Shown here piece after piece: positions 1-11,209 of a stretch of DNA of 64,000 bases (within the stretch, counting starts at the first letter, position 1; the number at the start of each line of letters is the position of its first letter). The notes under the pieces were generated by a model. The model saw only the letters and a list, made by a program, of their open reading frames with translations. It was not told where the DNA came from and did no database searches. A program made the translations under genes and the position numbers. Origin of the DNA: Bubalus kerabau (lineage: Eukaryota > Chordata > Mammalia > Artiodactyla > Bovidae); NCBI RefSeq assembly GCF_029407905.1, contig NC_073641.1, positions 18,087,001 to 18,151,000 of the forward strand, written 5' to 3'.

Positions 1-456
1 GTGGTGCCTGACTAATCACCTTTAGAGAAAAATAAGTTTTCTGAAGAAAGGGTCTTAAAATGTTAACAGGCCTTCGGGCCAGAAGATGATGCAAATCACC
101 TAAACTTTTGCATATGATAAGTTTGCAGGAAGAAAGCCTGGCTTACTGCATGACTCTACCCCTTCCCCCATTATCCTCTATGCATAACTTAAGGTATAAA
201 AACTACTTTGGAAAATAAAGTGAGGGCCTTGTTCACCGAAGCTTGGTCTCCCCATGTCGTTCTTCCTCTCACCTTCTGGCTGAATTATTCAGCCTCTTTT
301 TCTCCACTGAATTTCCTCACTGAGCTATACTGATTTAACCAGTCTTTGTATCCTTAATTAATGTTTAATTAAGCAATTGTTTCCTGATCCTTGCCGACGC
401 AGTCCCCACTTTGAATTCCCTGGGTCCACCGGGACTGGACCCCGGCAGTCTTCACA
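1..456 (+). mobile_element. ERV LTR, 3' part (ruminant class II-like, BTLTR1-like)
   Basis: The segment begins inside the U3 region and is cut by the window edge. It shares long collinear blocks with the LTR at 9722-10338: the block around the ttaacaggcctt motif, the catatgataagtttgcag block, the TATA box (195-200, tataaa) and the polyadenylation signal (214-219, aataaa) followed by the aagcttggtctcccc block. It ends in a canonical CA at 455-456. The U5 part (about 260-440) differs strongly from the other copy, so the two are different subfamily members. No primer-binding site follows the CA, which suggests a solo LTR. The class II (ERVK) label is from memory of the bovine family and is less certain than the LTR call. 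Confidence 0.8.
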
Positions 457-839
457 TAAAATTCAAAAGCAGGATGGAATGAATATTTATGGTCATTGCT
501 TACTTATAGAACTTGGCATAATTTTCTCTCCTTCTGTATCACAAGTGCATACTTATCATCTGCTAAATAAATAACTGAGTATATTTTAGGTCATTTTTTT
601 TTGTTAAGGTCTAGGTCATTAATCTAAATAAGCATTATGAATCTGGATTACTTTCATCAACCCCTCAATGATGTCTAAATACTCATTTCTTTTTTTCTTT
701 CTTATATTTTAAATTATGAAAGAATGATAGCACATTTACAAGAGACTTAGAAAATGGAGAACAAAATAACATATAATTCCATTATATATTAACTATTATT
801 TTTAAGTAGATGAATTAAGATTTTTAGTTGGGCTTTCAA
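457..839. other. AT-rich stretch, nothing recognised
   Basis: Unique-looking AT-rich sequence between the LTR and an old L1 fragment. I see no repeat signature, splice-flanked open frame or RNA gene in it. Confidence 0.5.
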
Positions 840-1160
840 CATCACACTCTCAAAAATTAATAGAATGAATAGACAGAAAGTAGAAGCATATACTAGACCT
901 GAAAGGCACTATGAACCTATTCAACATAAGATTTATACAATTTTCACATAACATCAGGATACAAATTCTATTCAAGTTCCAATAGACTATAAACCAGAAG
1001 ACACTGGAACATATCCAAGGACATAAAACAAGGTGCAAAAATTTCATCTTCTAAAGGTATGGAAATCATACAGAGTCCATTCTATCACTAGAATTATATT
1101 AAAAATCAATACCAAAAAATATTTGAAAATAACTTTCATATTTTCAAGTGGAATGTGACA
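840..1160 (+). mobile_element. Old L1 fragment, ORF2 endonuclease region
   Basis: A degenerate copy of the mammalian L1 ORF2 segment that encodes the endonuclease domain. The order of blocks (rataaaacaagg, then ggaaatcatacagag, then aaaatcaataccaaaaaatatttg) is that of L1 ORF2 on the plus strand. Many stops and frameshifts are present, so it is an ancient L1M-type remnant. Boundaries are approximate. Confidence 0.6.
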
Positions 1161-1472
1161 TTTTACCAAGAGAGATCTTTTGATTTAGTCACTTGTTATA
1201 TTTTATTAAAATATATGTTATTTATATATATTTATTTGATTTGATTTAGCCACTTCTTATATTTTAACATTTACTTCCCAATACTGATTAAAAGGCTGCT
1301 ACTTAAAATACCTTTCCGTGAAACCACACATTTTTGACATTGCCTGCTCTACAGTATGCTTGATTTCTATTTGAAATTTGATTTATATTTTAAATTTGTA
1401 AGAATCCATTTGACAGCAGTAAAATGTGTACGTCTGGTACTACGTTAGACTTGATGTAGAAAGGAACCTACT
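1161..1472. other. AT-rich stretch, nothing recognised
   Basis: Very AT-rich, with a short repeated tatttatttgatttga-like motif around 1200-1260. No feature could be supported. Confidence 0.5.
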
Positions 1473-1762
1473 GTAATGCATAAACTGCTAAGTCACTTCA
1501 GTCGTGTCCGACTCTGTGCGACCCCACAGACAGCAGCCCAACAGGCTCCCCCGTCCCTGGGATTCTCCAGGCAAGAACACTGGAGTGGGTTGCCATTTCC
1601 TTCTCCAATGCATGAAAGTGAAAAGTGAAAGTGAAGTCGCTCAGTCGTGTCCGACTCTTAGTGACCCCATGGACTGCAGCCCACCAGGCTCCTCCATCCA
1701 TGGGATTTTCCAGGCAAGAGTACTGGAGTGGGGTGCCATTGCCTTCTCTGGTAATGCATAAA
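1473..1762 (-). mobile_element. BOVA2 dimeric SINE with perfect 12-bp TSD
   Basis: A dimer of Bov-A units read on the minus strand. The two halves meet around the gcatgaaagtgaaaagtg linker at about 1610-1635, and each contains the gtgtccgactct ... ccaggcaagarnactgga landmarks. The element proper is 1485-1750. It is flanked by an exact 12-bp direct repeat GTAATGCATAAA (1473-1484 and 1751-1762), the signature of L1/BovB-type target-primed insertion. The lack of decay in the TSD suggests a fairly young insertion. Open frames here are by-products of the SINE. Confidence 0.93.
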
Positions 1763-2504
1763 AAAGATATATAAAACATAATAAGTATCTAAAATTAAGT
1801 AAAGGAAGAGAAGGGGTATAAATGATCCAGAACCATAATTTAATAGGAGTAGTGGAAGATCCAAGCCTGCAACTTCCCTGGGGATATCTCTGGATATACT
1901 GATGAAAAAGTGAAGTATTTACCAGATAGGTAAACAGGTGACAAATCCTGGAGTCTGAAAATGATGAGATGCTAGATTGGAGATTCTTACATAAAGGTAG
2001 GAACACAGAATGTAGTCATACTAGGGATGGGGGGAAGTGTTAAAGAAGGATATTTTCCTATATCAGCTTCTTCTATAGATGTAGGAAAAGAAAAAGTAAG
2101 ATCTCATTTAAGAATGACTCACATTAAATACACACTCATATGAGTTTGAAGTTATAATTCAAACCTGAGTTGAAATTTTTAAATATCCTGGGTTGTCAGT
2201 GTCCAAGGAGTAGGGCAGAAATATATTTAAATAATTTCAGAACCAACTATTTAAAACATAAAACTCAAAGAACTGTCATGGGCGACATTGCTAAAATCAT
2301 GAAATCAGAATAAAAAACACACAAAAATAAATGAGAAAACAAGTCATTATGAGCAAGGATATAGAGAAGCCACAAACAATGGCCTCAGATATGCAAAGTC
2401 TAGAGAAAATGAGATGATTACATACATAACATTTTAAAAATGATAAACAGACCCAACTACAGGTAGAAATCTGATATATGTTCTATCTGTCATTGCAGAA
2501 TATC
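1763..2504. other. Stretch without recognised feature
   Basis: AT-rich, purine-skewed sequence. It may be a decayed L1 ORF1/5' region, but I could not align any block with confidence. Confidence 0.4.
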
Positions 2505-2608
2505 AAGTAGAGAGTCAATTATTCAAAAATGGTGCTAGGATAATTGTTAATACATAAAAGAAGAAATAAAAGATTGACACATCACACAGAAATCAAAATA
2601 ATAAGCAC
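2505..2608 (+). mobile_element. Short old L1 ORF2 remnant
   Basis: The tattcaaaaatggtgctagga block resembles the L1 ORF2 C-terminal landmark aaatggtgctgggaaaa on the plus strand. It is truncated on the right by the BovB insertion. Short and degenerate. Confidence 0.4.
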
Positions 2609-3159
2609 TTAATGAAATTAAAAGACACTTACTCCTTGGAAGGAAAGTTATGACCAACCTAGATAGCATATTCAAAAGCAGAGACATTATTTTGCCAACA
2701 AAGGTCCGTCTAGTCAAGGCTATGGTTTTTCCAGTGGTCACGTATGGATGTGAGAGTTGGACTGTGAAGAAAGCTGAGCGCCCAAGAATTGATGCTTTTG
2801 AACTGTGGTGTTGGAGAAGACTCTTGAGAGTCCCTTGGACTGCAAGGAGATCCAACCAGTCCATTCTAAAGGAGATTGGTCCTGGGTGTTCTTTGGAAGG
2901 ACTGATGCTAAAGCTGAAACTCCAGTACTTTGGCCACCTCATGCAAAGAGTTGACTCATTGGAAAGACTCTGATGCGGGGAGGGATTGGGAGCAGGAGGA
3001 AAAGAGGACGACAGAGGATGAGATGGCTGGATGGCATCACCAACTCAATGGACATGAATTTGAGTGAACTCCGGGAGTTGGTGATAGACAGGGAGGCCTG
3101 GCGTGCTGCAATTCATGGGGTCGCAAAGAGTTGGACATGACTGAGCAACTGAACTGAAG
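2609..3159 (+). mobile_element. BovB LINE, 5'-truncated 3' end
   Basis: About 550 bp of the 3' end of BovB, the RTE-type LINE spread horizontally between squamates and ruminants. It begins near the gaaattaaaagac block and ends in the typical gactgagcaactgaactgaa terminus. The 107-residue frame 2650-2973 is the C-terminal part of the ORF2 protein (TNLDSIFKS, YGCESWTVKKAE, RRLLRVPWTARRSNQSILKE). The reverse transcriptase core and endonuclease are absent, as expected of 5' truncation during target-primed reverse transcription. No clear TSD was found. Confidence 0.9.
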
Positions 3160-3339
3160 TGTGAAAGACAAGCCTTTGGAAGAAACTGTAAAAGAATATA
3201 CATATAGGATATAAGAAGTATAGATCACTAAAAAAATGAGAAATTACATTAAAAAATAATTCTGTTTTTCAAAATATATCATAAAGGACTTTTGTTTTAG
3301 GTAATGAGGGATGTCTCCTTCTATAAAGCAATTGGAAAA
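3160..3339. other. Short stretch, nothing recognised
   Basis: AT-rich spacer between BovB and an old L1 segment. Confidence 0.4.
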
Positions 3340-4196
3340 CTGGAGAAACATATATTAATTCTTTTCAGATGCTGGAAAATGGGTAGTACATAACTAAAAT
3401 CCTTGAGAGAAGGGAGAAAATGAAGTTAGCCCTATAATCACCCCAGATTTCCTTATTTAAGCAATTGCTAGACCATGGCTCATGGAATGGGATACAAACA
3501 GAGACCAGTGGTCTCTCAATGAGAAGATGAGACAGAGATACCAAGGTGGTGAGGACTTAAAGAACAGAATATCAAGGGCAAGGCACACAGGGTAAAATGT
3601 GCACAAATTTTGGCTTTTGAAACTTTGGCCATATATTAAGCTATGCATTTACAAAGTAAAATAGACCAAGTGAATAACAACTTCCAGGGAAAGAAAATTT
3701 TCTGGGGAATTGCAAGCAACAATTCTAAGAGTTAAGAAAAGGCTGAAAATTATCAAAGATGATACAGATCCTAATTGAGAGACTTTGCTGAATACATAAG
3801 TAAATATCCCAAATATCAGCACCTTAATTTCAGGACTAAGCTAGTCTCAGTAGAAGGGCTGCATTATGCATGACCTTAAAAAGCCTTCAAAACAGGCTTT
3901 GAAAGAATGAAATTGCCATGCCAGAATTATAAGTTCCCTCTAGGTTAAAAGGCCAATGGTCTCTAAGTGAGTGCAACCCACACAATGAATCAATCATAAA
4001 CTTCACAATGTGTGAGATCTAATGATATATTGTAAGACATGCAAAGTAAAAGGTATATGTGATGCATTCCCCAGAAATAAAAAAGACACAGTGGTCACAG
4101 AAATGTTGAAATTAGTAGACAAGGACGTTAAAATGGTTATAATAATAAATGAATCACTAATAAATGTAATAATATTAGTAAATCTCTAAGGCATCA

Positions 4197-4540
4197 TGTT
4201 AAGTAAAAGGAGCCAGACATGTAAGACTACACACTGAATTATCCCCTATATATAAAATGCCTGAAAATGTAAAACTATAACAAGAAAAAACAGATCAGAG
4301 GTTGCCAAGAACTAGTGATGCAGACAGGAAATTTGCTGCAAAAGGTAAGAAAAACACTTTTGAGATACTTAAAATATTTTTGGTTCCAGAGGTAATAGGA
4401 TTATTCTTAATTTCTGAAAGTGTTTCTTGATTGATGTGGTATACCATTCTCTCTCTATACACACACACACACACACACACACTTTAAAACTCATTGAACT
4501 GAACACATTAAAAGGATAAAATTATATATAAATTATATTT
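4197..4540 (+). mobile_element. Old L1 3'-end fragment with (AC)n tract
   Basis: Shows the classic end of old mammalian L1 on the plus strand: ttaagtaaaaggagccagac, then cagatcagaggttgcc, then aaaactcattgaactg followed by an attaaaagg block. An (AC)12 tract sits at 4459-4482, a common site of microsatellite growth in L1 3' UTRs. Confidence 0.7.
4459..4482. repeat. (AC)12 microsatellite
   Basis: Uninterrupted AC dinucleotide run inside the L1 3' fragment; likely length-polymorphic. Confidence 0.95.
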
Positions 4541-4860
4541 AATAGTAAAATTTTTGAAAAAGAAGGTATTAAAACTGTATGAAAATAAATGGACTGTACA
4601 AATAAATGAGAAATTAAGGAAACATCAAAAAGTTCAATGAGCAGGATTGATAAATTAGATACTATAGAACAGAAGATCAAGAAAATAAAGATATAGCAAA
4701 AGAAACTACCCAAGATGAAGCACAGAGAAATAAAGACTGAAAAAGTGACCTAGGAAACAATACTGACTTTACTGCCATGCATATTATTGGAGTCCTAGAA
4801 GGAAAGGAGAAATAAAAGAGAATAAAAAAAATATATTTGAAGAAATAATGGGGCTTCTAG

Positions 4861-5513
4861 CATGTGCTGCTTAGGCTGTAGACATTAAGAAAGTGCATTG
4901 CTTCAGCCCTGACAAGAGAAAAACAAACCAGCTATAGAATCACACTCTTTCTTGAACCTATCAGAAACCTGAAGTTTCATGACAACCAACTATCAGTACA
5001 TTGTAAGGAAAGCCAAGCACCTCCAATAAGTAGTCCATGAGCCCTTACTTGGAATAGAACACAAGAGTAATAGGTACCATCATACAGGTGGGTAAGCTAC
5101 AATTTTTTGCAAAGTAACAAAGACCAAATGTGGGTGAGAGTGAAAATACAGAACTCCTGCGATCCATAGACACAGGGGAGTTCGCATCCCCTTGTAGTTT
5201 CATCTTTTCAGACTTTCACAAAGTGATTATGACAAAGATTGGGACAGCCCATCAGTGAAAACAAGTAAGTCAGTTACCCTGCTAAATGCTTCTACCCTGT
5301 GGAACAAAAGCTGTAAGACTCCAAGTGAAGGACAGCAAAGGCTGTCATCTCCCAGGTACGGAGAAGGATCCATTGAAACTGGGGAAGAGACAGGAGAAAA
5401 TAGCTCAACCCCCTAGGCAGGATATTAGACCATTAGATGCCTAGTCTGTACTCCAGAAAATATTGTTAAACCAAGTTCTTCACGCAAAAAGAAAATGGTA
5501 ACTGGCTAAAGTT
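4861..5513. other. Stretch without recognised feature
   Basis: Mixed-composition sequence of about 650 bp. I recognise no repeat family and no coding signal in it. Confidence 0.4.
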
Positions 5514-5700
5514 TGAGTCAGCAAACATTTCACACAACGTGTCAGTAAATAGCAAATTCTTTAGGCTTTGCAAAATTCTGTTGCAAGTACTCAACTCTGC
5601 CTTTGCAACATGAAAGCAATCATGCACAATATATAAATGAACAAGTGTGGTGGAACTGCATTAAACTTTATTTACAAAATCATTTACTAGGCCATAGTGC
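5514..5700 (+). mobile_element. Non-autonomous hAT-type DNA transposon remnant
   Basis: Matches the mammal-wide MER element whose body reads gtcrgcaaac ... ttaggctttg ... tactcaactctgcc ... ttaaactttatttacaaaa ... ggccatag. All these landmarks appear here in order (5515-5700). The terminal inverted repeats are eroded. I am sure of the family group (hAT-Charlie MITE) but not of the exact MER number. This is an old, pre-ruminant insertion. Confidence 0.72.
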
Positions 5701-6205
5701 ACCAACCCTACCCTGCGCAGAGGAAAGAATACCATTAGAAATGGTAAGTACACTGGTAAATATAAAATATTATTTTTTTCAATTCAAGGTTTTTTGAATT
5801 CAAAACTTCAAGCAATAGTTCTCTATAGCAACTCATAATAAAGTAAAAGACATAGAATTAACAAGGCCAATTGTGGAAGTAAAATGAAATCCTTAAAAAT
5901 ATTCAGTTAATCCAAAAGAAAGCCACAAACAAGGAAAAGGAAACACCAAAAAAGAGGGAACAAACAGCAAGAGAATAGGAGGAAATCACACTATATTGAA
6001 AATCATACAAACTTTTAATTATATGAAATGTAAATTATATAGATTATATAAAGTACAATTATATAAAATGAAAAAAGGAGAGAGAATATCATATTGTTTT
6101 AAAAGAATGCCCCTGCTGTATACAACATGTGCATTTTTGATCTAAAAATGCAGATGGAAAATGAAAACCATGTAAACATGTATAGGAAACATGGAGCAGC
6201 TACAT
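5701..6205. other. AT-rich stretch, nothing recognised
   Basis: Adenine-rich spacer upstream of the long BovB; no feature supported. Confidence 0.5.
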
Positions 6206-8893
6206 TCAGTTCAGTGCAGTCGCTCAGTCGTGTCCAACTCTTTGCGACCCCATGAATCGCAGCACGCCATGCCTCCCTGTCCATCACCAACTCCCGGAGT
6301 TTACTCAAACTCACGTCTATCGAGTTGGTGAGGCCATCCAGCCATCTCATCTTCTGTCGTCCCCTTCTCCTCCTGCCCCCAATCCCTCCCAGCATCAGGG
6401 TCTTTTCCAATGAGTCAACTCTTCGCATGAGGTGGCCAAAGTATTGGAGTTTCAGCTTCAGCATCAATCCTTGCAATGAACACCCAGGACATATCTCCTT
6501 TAGAATGGACTGGTTGGATCTCCTTGCAGTCCAAGGGACTCTCAAGAGTCTTCTCCAACACCACAGTTCAAAAGCATCAATTCTTGGGCACTCAGCTTTC
6601 TTCACAGTCCAACTCTCACATCCATACATGACCACTGGAAAATCCATAGCCTTGGCTAAAGGGACCTTTGTTGGCAAAGTAATGTCTCTGCTTTTGAATA
6701 TGCTATCTAGGTTGGTCATACCTCTCCTTCCAAGGAGTAGTGTCTTTTAATTTCATGGCTGCAATCACCATCTGCAGTGATTTTGGAGCCCCCCAAAATA
6801 AAGTCGACACTGTTTCTGCTGTTTACCCATCTATTTCCCATGAAGTGATGAAACCAGATGTCATGATCTTAGTTTTCTGAATGTTGAGCTTAAAGCCAAC
6901 CTTTTCACTCTCCTCTTTCACTTTCATCAAGAGGCTTTTTAGTTCCTCTTCACTTTCTGCTATGAGGGTAGTATCATTTGCATACCTGAGGCTCTTGATA
7001 TTTCTCCCAACAATCTTGATTCCAGCTTGTGCTTCTTCCAGCCCAGCATTTCTCATGATGTACTCTGCATATAAGTTAAATAAACGGGGTGACAATATAC
7101 AGCCTTGACATACTCCTTTTCCTATTTGGAACCAGTCTGTTGCTCCATGTCCAGTTCTAACTCTTGCTTCCTGACCTGCATATAGGTTTCTCAAGAGGCA
7201 GGTCAGGTGGTCTGATATTCCCATCTCTTTCAGAATTTTCCACAGTTGATTGTGATCCACACAGTCAAAGGCTTTGGCATAGTCAATAAAGCAAAAATAG
7301 ATGTTTTTCTGGAACTCTTGCTTTTTCCATGATTCAGTGGATGTTGGCAATTTGATCTCTGGTTCCTCTGCCTTTTCTAAAACCAGCTTGAACATCAGGA
7401 AGATCACGGTTCACATATTGCTGAAGCCTGGCTTGGAGAATTTTGAGCATTACTTTACTAGCGTGTGAGATGAGTGCAATTGTGTGGTAGTTTGAGCATT
7501 CTTTGGCATTGCCTTTCTTTGGGATTGGAATGAAAACGGACATTTTCCTGTCCTGTGGCCACTGCTGAGTTTTCAAAATTTGCTGGCATATTGAGGGCAG
7601 CACTTTCACAGCATCATCTTCAGGATTTAAAATAGCTCAACTGGAATTCCACCACCTCCACTAGCTTTGTTCGTAGTGATGCTTTCTAAGGCCCACTTGA
7701 CTTCACATTCCAGGACATCTGGCTCTAGGTCAGTGATCACACCATCGTGATTATCTTGATCATGAAGATCTTTTTTGTACAGTTCTTCTGTATATTCTTG
7801 CCACCTCTTATTAATATCTTCTGCTTCTGTTAGGTCCATACCATTTCTGTCCTTTATCGAGCCTGTCTTTGCATGAAATGTTCCCTTAGTATCTCTAATT
7901 TTCTTGAAGAGATCCCTAGTCTTGCCCATTCTGTTGTTTTCCTCTATTTCTTTGCATTGATCGCTGAGGAAGGCTTTCTTATCTCTTCTTGCTATTCTTT
8001 GGAACTCTGCATTCAGATGTTTATTTCTTTCCTTTTCTCCTTTGCTTTTCGCTTCTCTTCTTTTCACAGCTATTTGTAAGTCCTCCCCAGACAGCCATTT
8101 TGTTTTTTTGCATTTCTTTTCCATGGGGATGGCCTTGATCCCTGTCTCCTGTACAATGTCACGAACCTCATTCCATAGTTCATCAGGCACTCTATCTATC
8201 AGATCTAGGCCCTTAAATCTATTTCTCACTTCCACTGTATAATCATAAGGGATTTGATTTAGGTCATACATGAATGGTCTAGTGGTTTTCCCTACTTTCT
8301 TCAATTTAAGTCTGAATTTGGCAATAAGGAGTTCATTGTCTGAGCCACAGTCAGCTCCTGGTCTTGTTTTTGCTGACTGTATAGAGCTTCTCCATCTTTG
8401 GCTGCAAAGAATATAATCAATCTGATTTCGGTGTTGACCATCTGGTGATGTCCATGTGTAGAGTCTTCTCTTGTGTTGTTGGAAGAGGGTGTTTGCTATG
8501 ATCAGTGCATTCTCTTGGCAGAACTCTATTAGCCTTTGCCCTGCTTCATTCTGCATTCCAAGGCCAAATTTGCCTGTTACCCCAGGTGTTTCTTGACTTC
8601 CTACTTTTGCATTCCAGTCCCCTATAATGAAAAGGACATCTTTTTTGGGTGTTAGTTCTAAAAGGTCTTGTAGGTCTTCATAGAACAGTCAACTTCAGCT
8701 TCTTTAGTGTTACTGGTTGGGGCATAGGCTTGGATTACTGTGATATTGAATGGTTTGCCTTGGAAAAGAACAGAGATCATTGTGTCATTTCTGAGATCAC
8801 ATTCAAGTACTGCATTTTGGACTCTTGTTGACCATGATGGCTACTCCATTTCTTCTAAGGGATTCCTGCCCACAGTAGTAGATATAATGGTTA
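6206..8893 (-). mobile_element. BovB LINE, 2.7 kb, defective ORF2
   Basis: The longest BovB copy in the window, on the minus strand. Its 3' end is at 6206 and its 5' truncation near 8893, where the endonuclease match stops. In order 5' to 3' it encodes the following. The endonuclease minus about its first 40 residues lies at 8893-8100, with the QIDYILCSQRW block. A linker and reverse transcriptase N-terminus follow (to about 7627; RRDKKAFLSDQC, MGKTRDLFKKI). The RT core comes next (7609-6823; IPIPKKGNAKECSNY, FIDYAKAFDCVDH, GVCQGCILSP), then the C-terminal domain (6719-6230). The RT active site reads YAND instead of YADD, and the frame is broken near 7620, 7400 and 6800. It cannot encode a working protein. 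In bovids BovB supplies the 3' end recognised by Bov-tA/BOVA2 SINEs. Confidence 0.95.
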
Positions 8894-8959
8894 TCTGTAT
8901 TGGCTGCTTTTAATATTTTCATATTTTCTTTGTCATATATTCAATAATTTGATTAAGAT

Positions 8960-9057
8960 GTGCCATTGTATATTTTTCTTTCTGAGATAAAAGTGGTCAG
9001 TTTATCAAGACATAACAATCCTAAATATGTGTATACTTATCTAAAAGTGAGACAGGA
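8960..9057 (+). mobile_element. Old L1 ORF2 piece split by the LTR
   Basis: The block agataaaagtggtcag ... caagacataacaatcctaaa ... tatact fits the L1 ORF2 endonuclease region. The continuation of the same L1 segment (aatatataaagc) reappears near 10915 beyond the LTR. This suggests the LTR and neighbours were inserted into it. Confidence 0.5.
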
Positions 9058-10338
9058 TGTGCCGGGAGCCAGCACGGGAGTTCCCACGCATGACAAAGGT
9101 CATGCGGAGAGGCCTGATATGCAAAGGCGAGTCAGGACTCGAGGGCCCCGCACCCCAGACCTGCCTGAGCATCTACCCAAAACCAGAATCTGTCTGTTTT
9201 ACTATTTTACGACTTTCACCAACTCCCCTGACATTATCAGGGGGCTATCTCTGACCACCTTTCTCTGAAGGAAATCAACTTAGAGCTCTAGCTAATTAGC
9301 CTCTTGGGCATAATAGGAGTGTTTCAATCCAGACCCCTCAGATGGCTCTCTAACTTGCCTGACAGGTTTACCCAGACTCCTACAGCTATGCATATGATTG
9401 TTTACAGTCTCCCAACAGCAAGAGGCACGGGAAGCTTAAGATATTCAAATAGTACAGAGCCTCTCGGGGAGTTAGAAATTGTTAGAACAGAACTAGTAGA
9501 AGACTACATTGTTGAGCCAATGTTTGCTGCCAAGTTTCCACATCCCCTGTATTGTATCCTTGGAAGTGTATTAATTAATATAGTTGGTACATAGAAAAAA
9601 TGAGTAGTGGCCTTGGTGCTAACAATTTTAGACCCTTAAGGTAATAAATTCTTTCCTTGTTGTAAACCCACTGCACCTCTGCCCTATAGGAATGCAACTT
9701 TATCTAACACCTTTGGAGGATGGTGCCAAACTTTAAAATAATTACTCTTAGAGAAAATAAGTCTTATGGTTGACAAACCTTTATCAGAGTCATAAAATGT
9801 TAACAGGCCTTCTGGCCAGAAGATGATGTAAATCACCTAAACCATTTGTATATGATAAGTTTGCAGAAAAGAAAGCCTGGCCTTGATAAGGATCAAAGAC
9901 TGCTGACTTTGCATGATTTCACACCCCCTATTATCCTCTATGCAGAACTTAAGGTATATAAGCTCCCTTTGAAAATAAAGCTACGGGCCTTGCTCAAAGC
10001 TTGGTCTCCCCGTGTCGTTCTTTCTTATTTCCTTTTCCTCCTTTTCTCTTCTGATCTTCCTTCAGGCCAAACTAATTGGAGCGCGGAGGTCCTCTGAGAC
10101 CACTTACTTGCCTGGGCTTCTAAGACCCACTTGAAAAGGTGCCCAAGGTGGGGCACCTTCAGCAATTCGAGAGAGCACCTGCAGCCTCCGTGGTCAGAGC
10201 AAACCTGGTGTCACGGGTTATACTGATTTTCCGCGTAAACCAGTTATAATGAGCCTCTAATCTCTTTGCTTTGCTATTCTAATCGCCGACGCCATCATCC
10301 TGAGGGAATCCCTGGATCCAACCGAGGCTGGACCCTGG
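9058..10338 (+). mobile_element. ERV solo LTR, about 1.28 kb (BTLTR1-like)
   Basis: Starts with TGTGCCGGGAGCC at 9058 and ends near ggctggaccctggta at 10338. U3 is long. A TATA box (tatata, about 9955) lies about 20 bp before the aataaa polyadenylation signal (about 9976), and is followed by the aagcttggtctccccgtgtcg R/U5 block. The tail holds a GC-rich palindromic stretch aaggtgcccaaggtggggcacctt (10137-10160). Blocks match the LTR at 1-456 over TATA, R and the terminal tggacccyggya motif. No gag/pol sequence is adjacent and no primer-binding site follows. Flanking TSDs could not be confirmed. LTRs of this kind can act as promoters or polyadenylation sites. Confidence 0.82.
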
Positions 10339-10680
10339 TAAGGATGGAACCTGGGACCCTTTGCTTTAGTGCTGCAATGGTTTCACCTGGACACACCTAT
10401 CCTCAAGCAACAAAATACAAGGAAACTATATGAGACTATAATGCACTTCATGCAAGCATATTTAGGGCAACTTCTGGACAAAAGGGTACAAAGAGGTCAA
10501 AAAACCCAACTGCCACTTTTGAAGAGCCCAGAGCAAAAGTAGAGGGTAAGGAACAAAAGCAGAGCACTGTGCATGACCCTTGCACACAGCGCCACCTAAG
10601 GGGTGGGCAAACCACACAAGCCACACCTCCAGCCTGCCCCTGGACATACCCCTACCCTCATCCCACATAAGGAACAAGCC
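10339..10680 (+). other. Unclassified, possibly a second LTR fragment
   Basis: GC-richer than its surroundings, with a catcccacataaggaacaag motif (10655-10675) that looks like an LTR promoter/R region. The ccctccccagaccaaactgg block beyond the adjacent Bov-A piece (10768-10790) could be its continuation. I could not match it to either LTR in the window, so the assignment is weak. Confidence 0.3.
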
Positions 10681-10766
10681 CCACTGCAGTATTCTGGCCT
10701 GGAGACTTCCATGAACAGAAGAGCCCGTCAGACACAACTGAGTGACTAACACTTTCACTTTTTCAC
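10681..10766 (+). mobile_element. Bov-A SINE fragment
   Basis: Contains ccactgcagtattctgg and ends cagacacaactgagtgactaacactttcact, the 3' end of Bov-A/Bov-tA. The tRNA head and part of the middle are missing. Confidence 0.8.
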
Positions 10767-10859
10767 CCTCCCCAGACCAAACTGGTAAGGGGACAATTTA
10801 TTTTCTTCTATAGCAGGAGCCCCAACAAAGCCTTTTCTGAATTTCTTGTCTGGCCTCTG

Positions 10860-11155
10860 ATCAATTTCTGTAGATTAAGGAGGCCAAGAACCTGGAACCA
10901 AAGCAGAACATCCAAATATATAAAGCAAAACTCAACAGAGCCAAAGAGATATAGCTAAACCCATGAGGTTTAAAAAAAAAAAAAATGTAACATGCAAACA
11001 TGCAGTCCATGGGGTCACAGAGAGTCGGACATGACTGAGTGACTGAACTGAACTGAACATGCATACATCTGAAAAGAATCTAATAGGTACACAGAAAACA
11101 AGAAAGTAATAAGAGATATAGAAGACTTGGACTAATACCATCAAATTTACTGAAT
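10860..11155 (+). mobile_element. Old L1 ORF2 endonuclease fragment
   Basis: Blocks tccaaatatataaagc, agagatatagaagacttgga and actgaattgacat fit the L1 ORF2 endonuclease region on the plus strand. It is interrupted by a tiny BovB 3' end at 11005-11055. Probably the continuation of the piece at 8960-9057. Confidence 0.55.
11005..11055 (+). mobile_element. Ultra-short (51 bp) BovB/Bov-A 3'-end insertion with TSD
   Basis: Only the last about 50 bp of the BovB 3' terminus (gtccatggggtcacagag ... actgaactgaactg) is present. It is bounded by AACATGCA on both sides (10997-11004 and 11056-11063). A third AACATGCA copy immediately precedes the left one. This is a target-primed insertion that stopped almost at once. 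Confidence 0.8.
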
Positions 11156-11209
11156 TGACATAACAAGTCACCCAACATCTGGAAAACATATTTTTTAAAC
11201 AGAAAATTC

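Larger units (their letters stand above)
3340..4860 (+). mobile_element. Old L1, 5' UTR/ORF1 region (host of an L1 3' fragment)
   Basis: Two blocks, about 3340-4196 and 4545-4860, fit the order of an old L1 5' region and ORF1 on the plus strand. One landmark is gaaatgttgaaattagtagacaa, near 4100; another is ttggagtcctagaagga with a following gaagaaataatgg, near 4790-4855. The reading frame is destroyed. The two blocks are separated by an L1 3'-end piece (4197-4540). The first 600 bases are assigned only from contiguity. Confidence 0.5.

Noticed and set aside
1504..1761. Overlapping open frames on both strands at a BOVA2
   Set aside because: Frames in SINE consensus sequence recur at every copy and are not evidence for coding.
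7627..8556. 309-residue minus-strand open frame as a host gene
   Set aside because: It is the BovB endonuclease/RT linker region, part of a frame-broken LINE.
457..9057. Provirus bounded by the LTRs at 1-456 and 9058-10338
   Set aside because: The interval contains only L1, SINE, hAT and BovB material and the LTRs belong to different subfamilies; no primer-binding site or gag/pol relic was seen.
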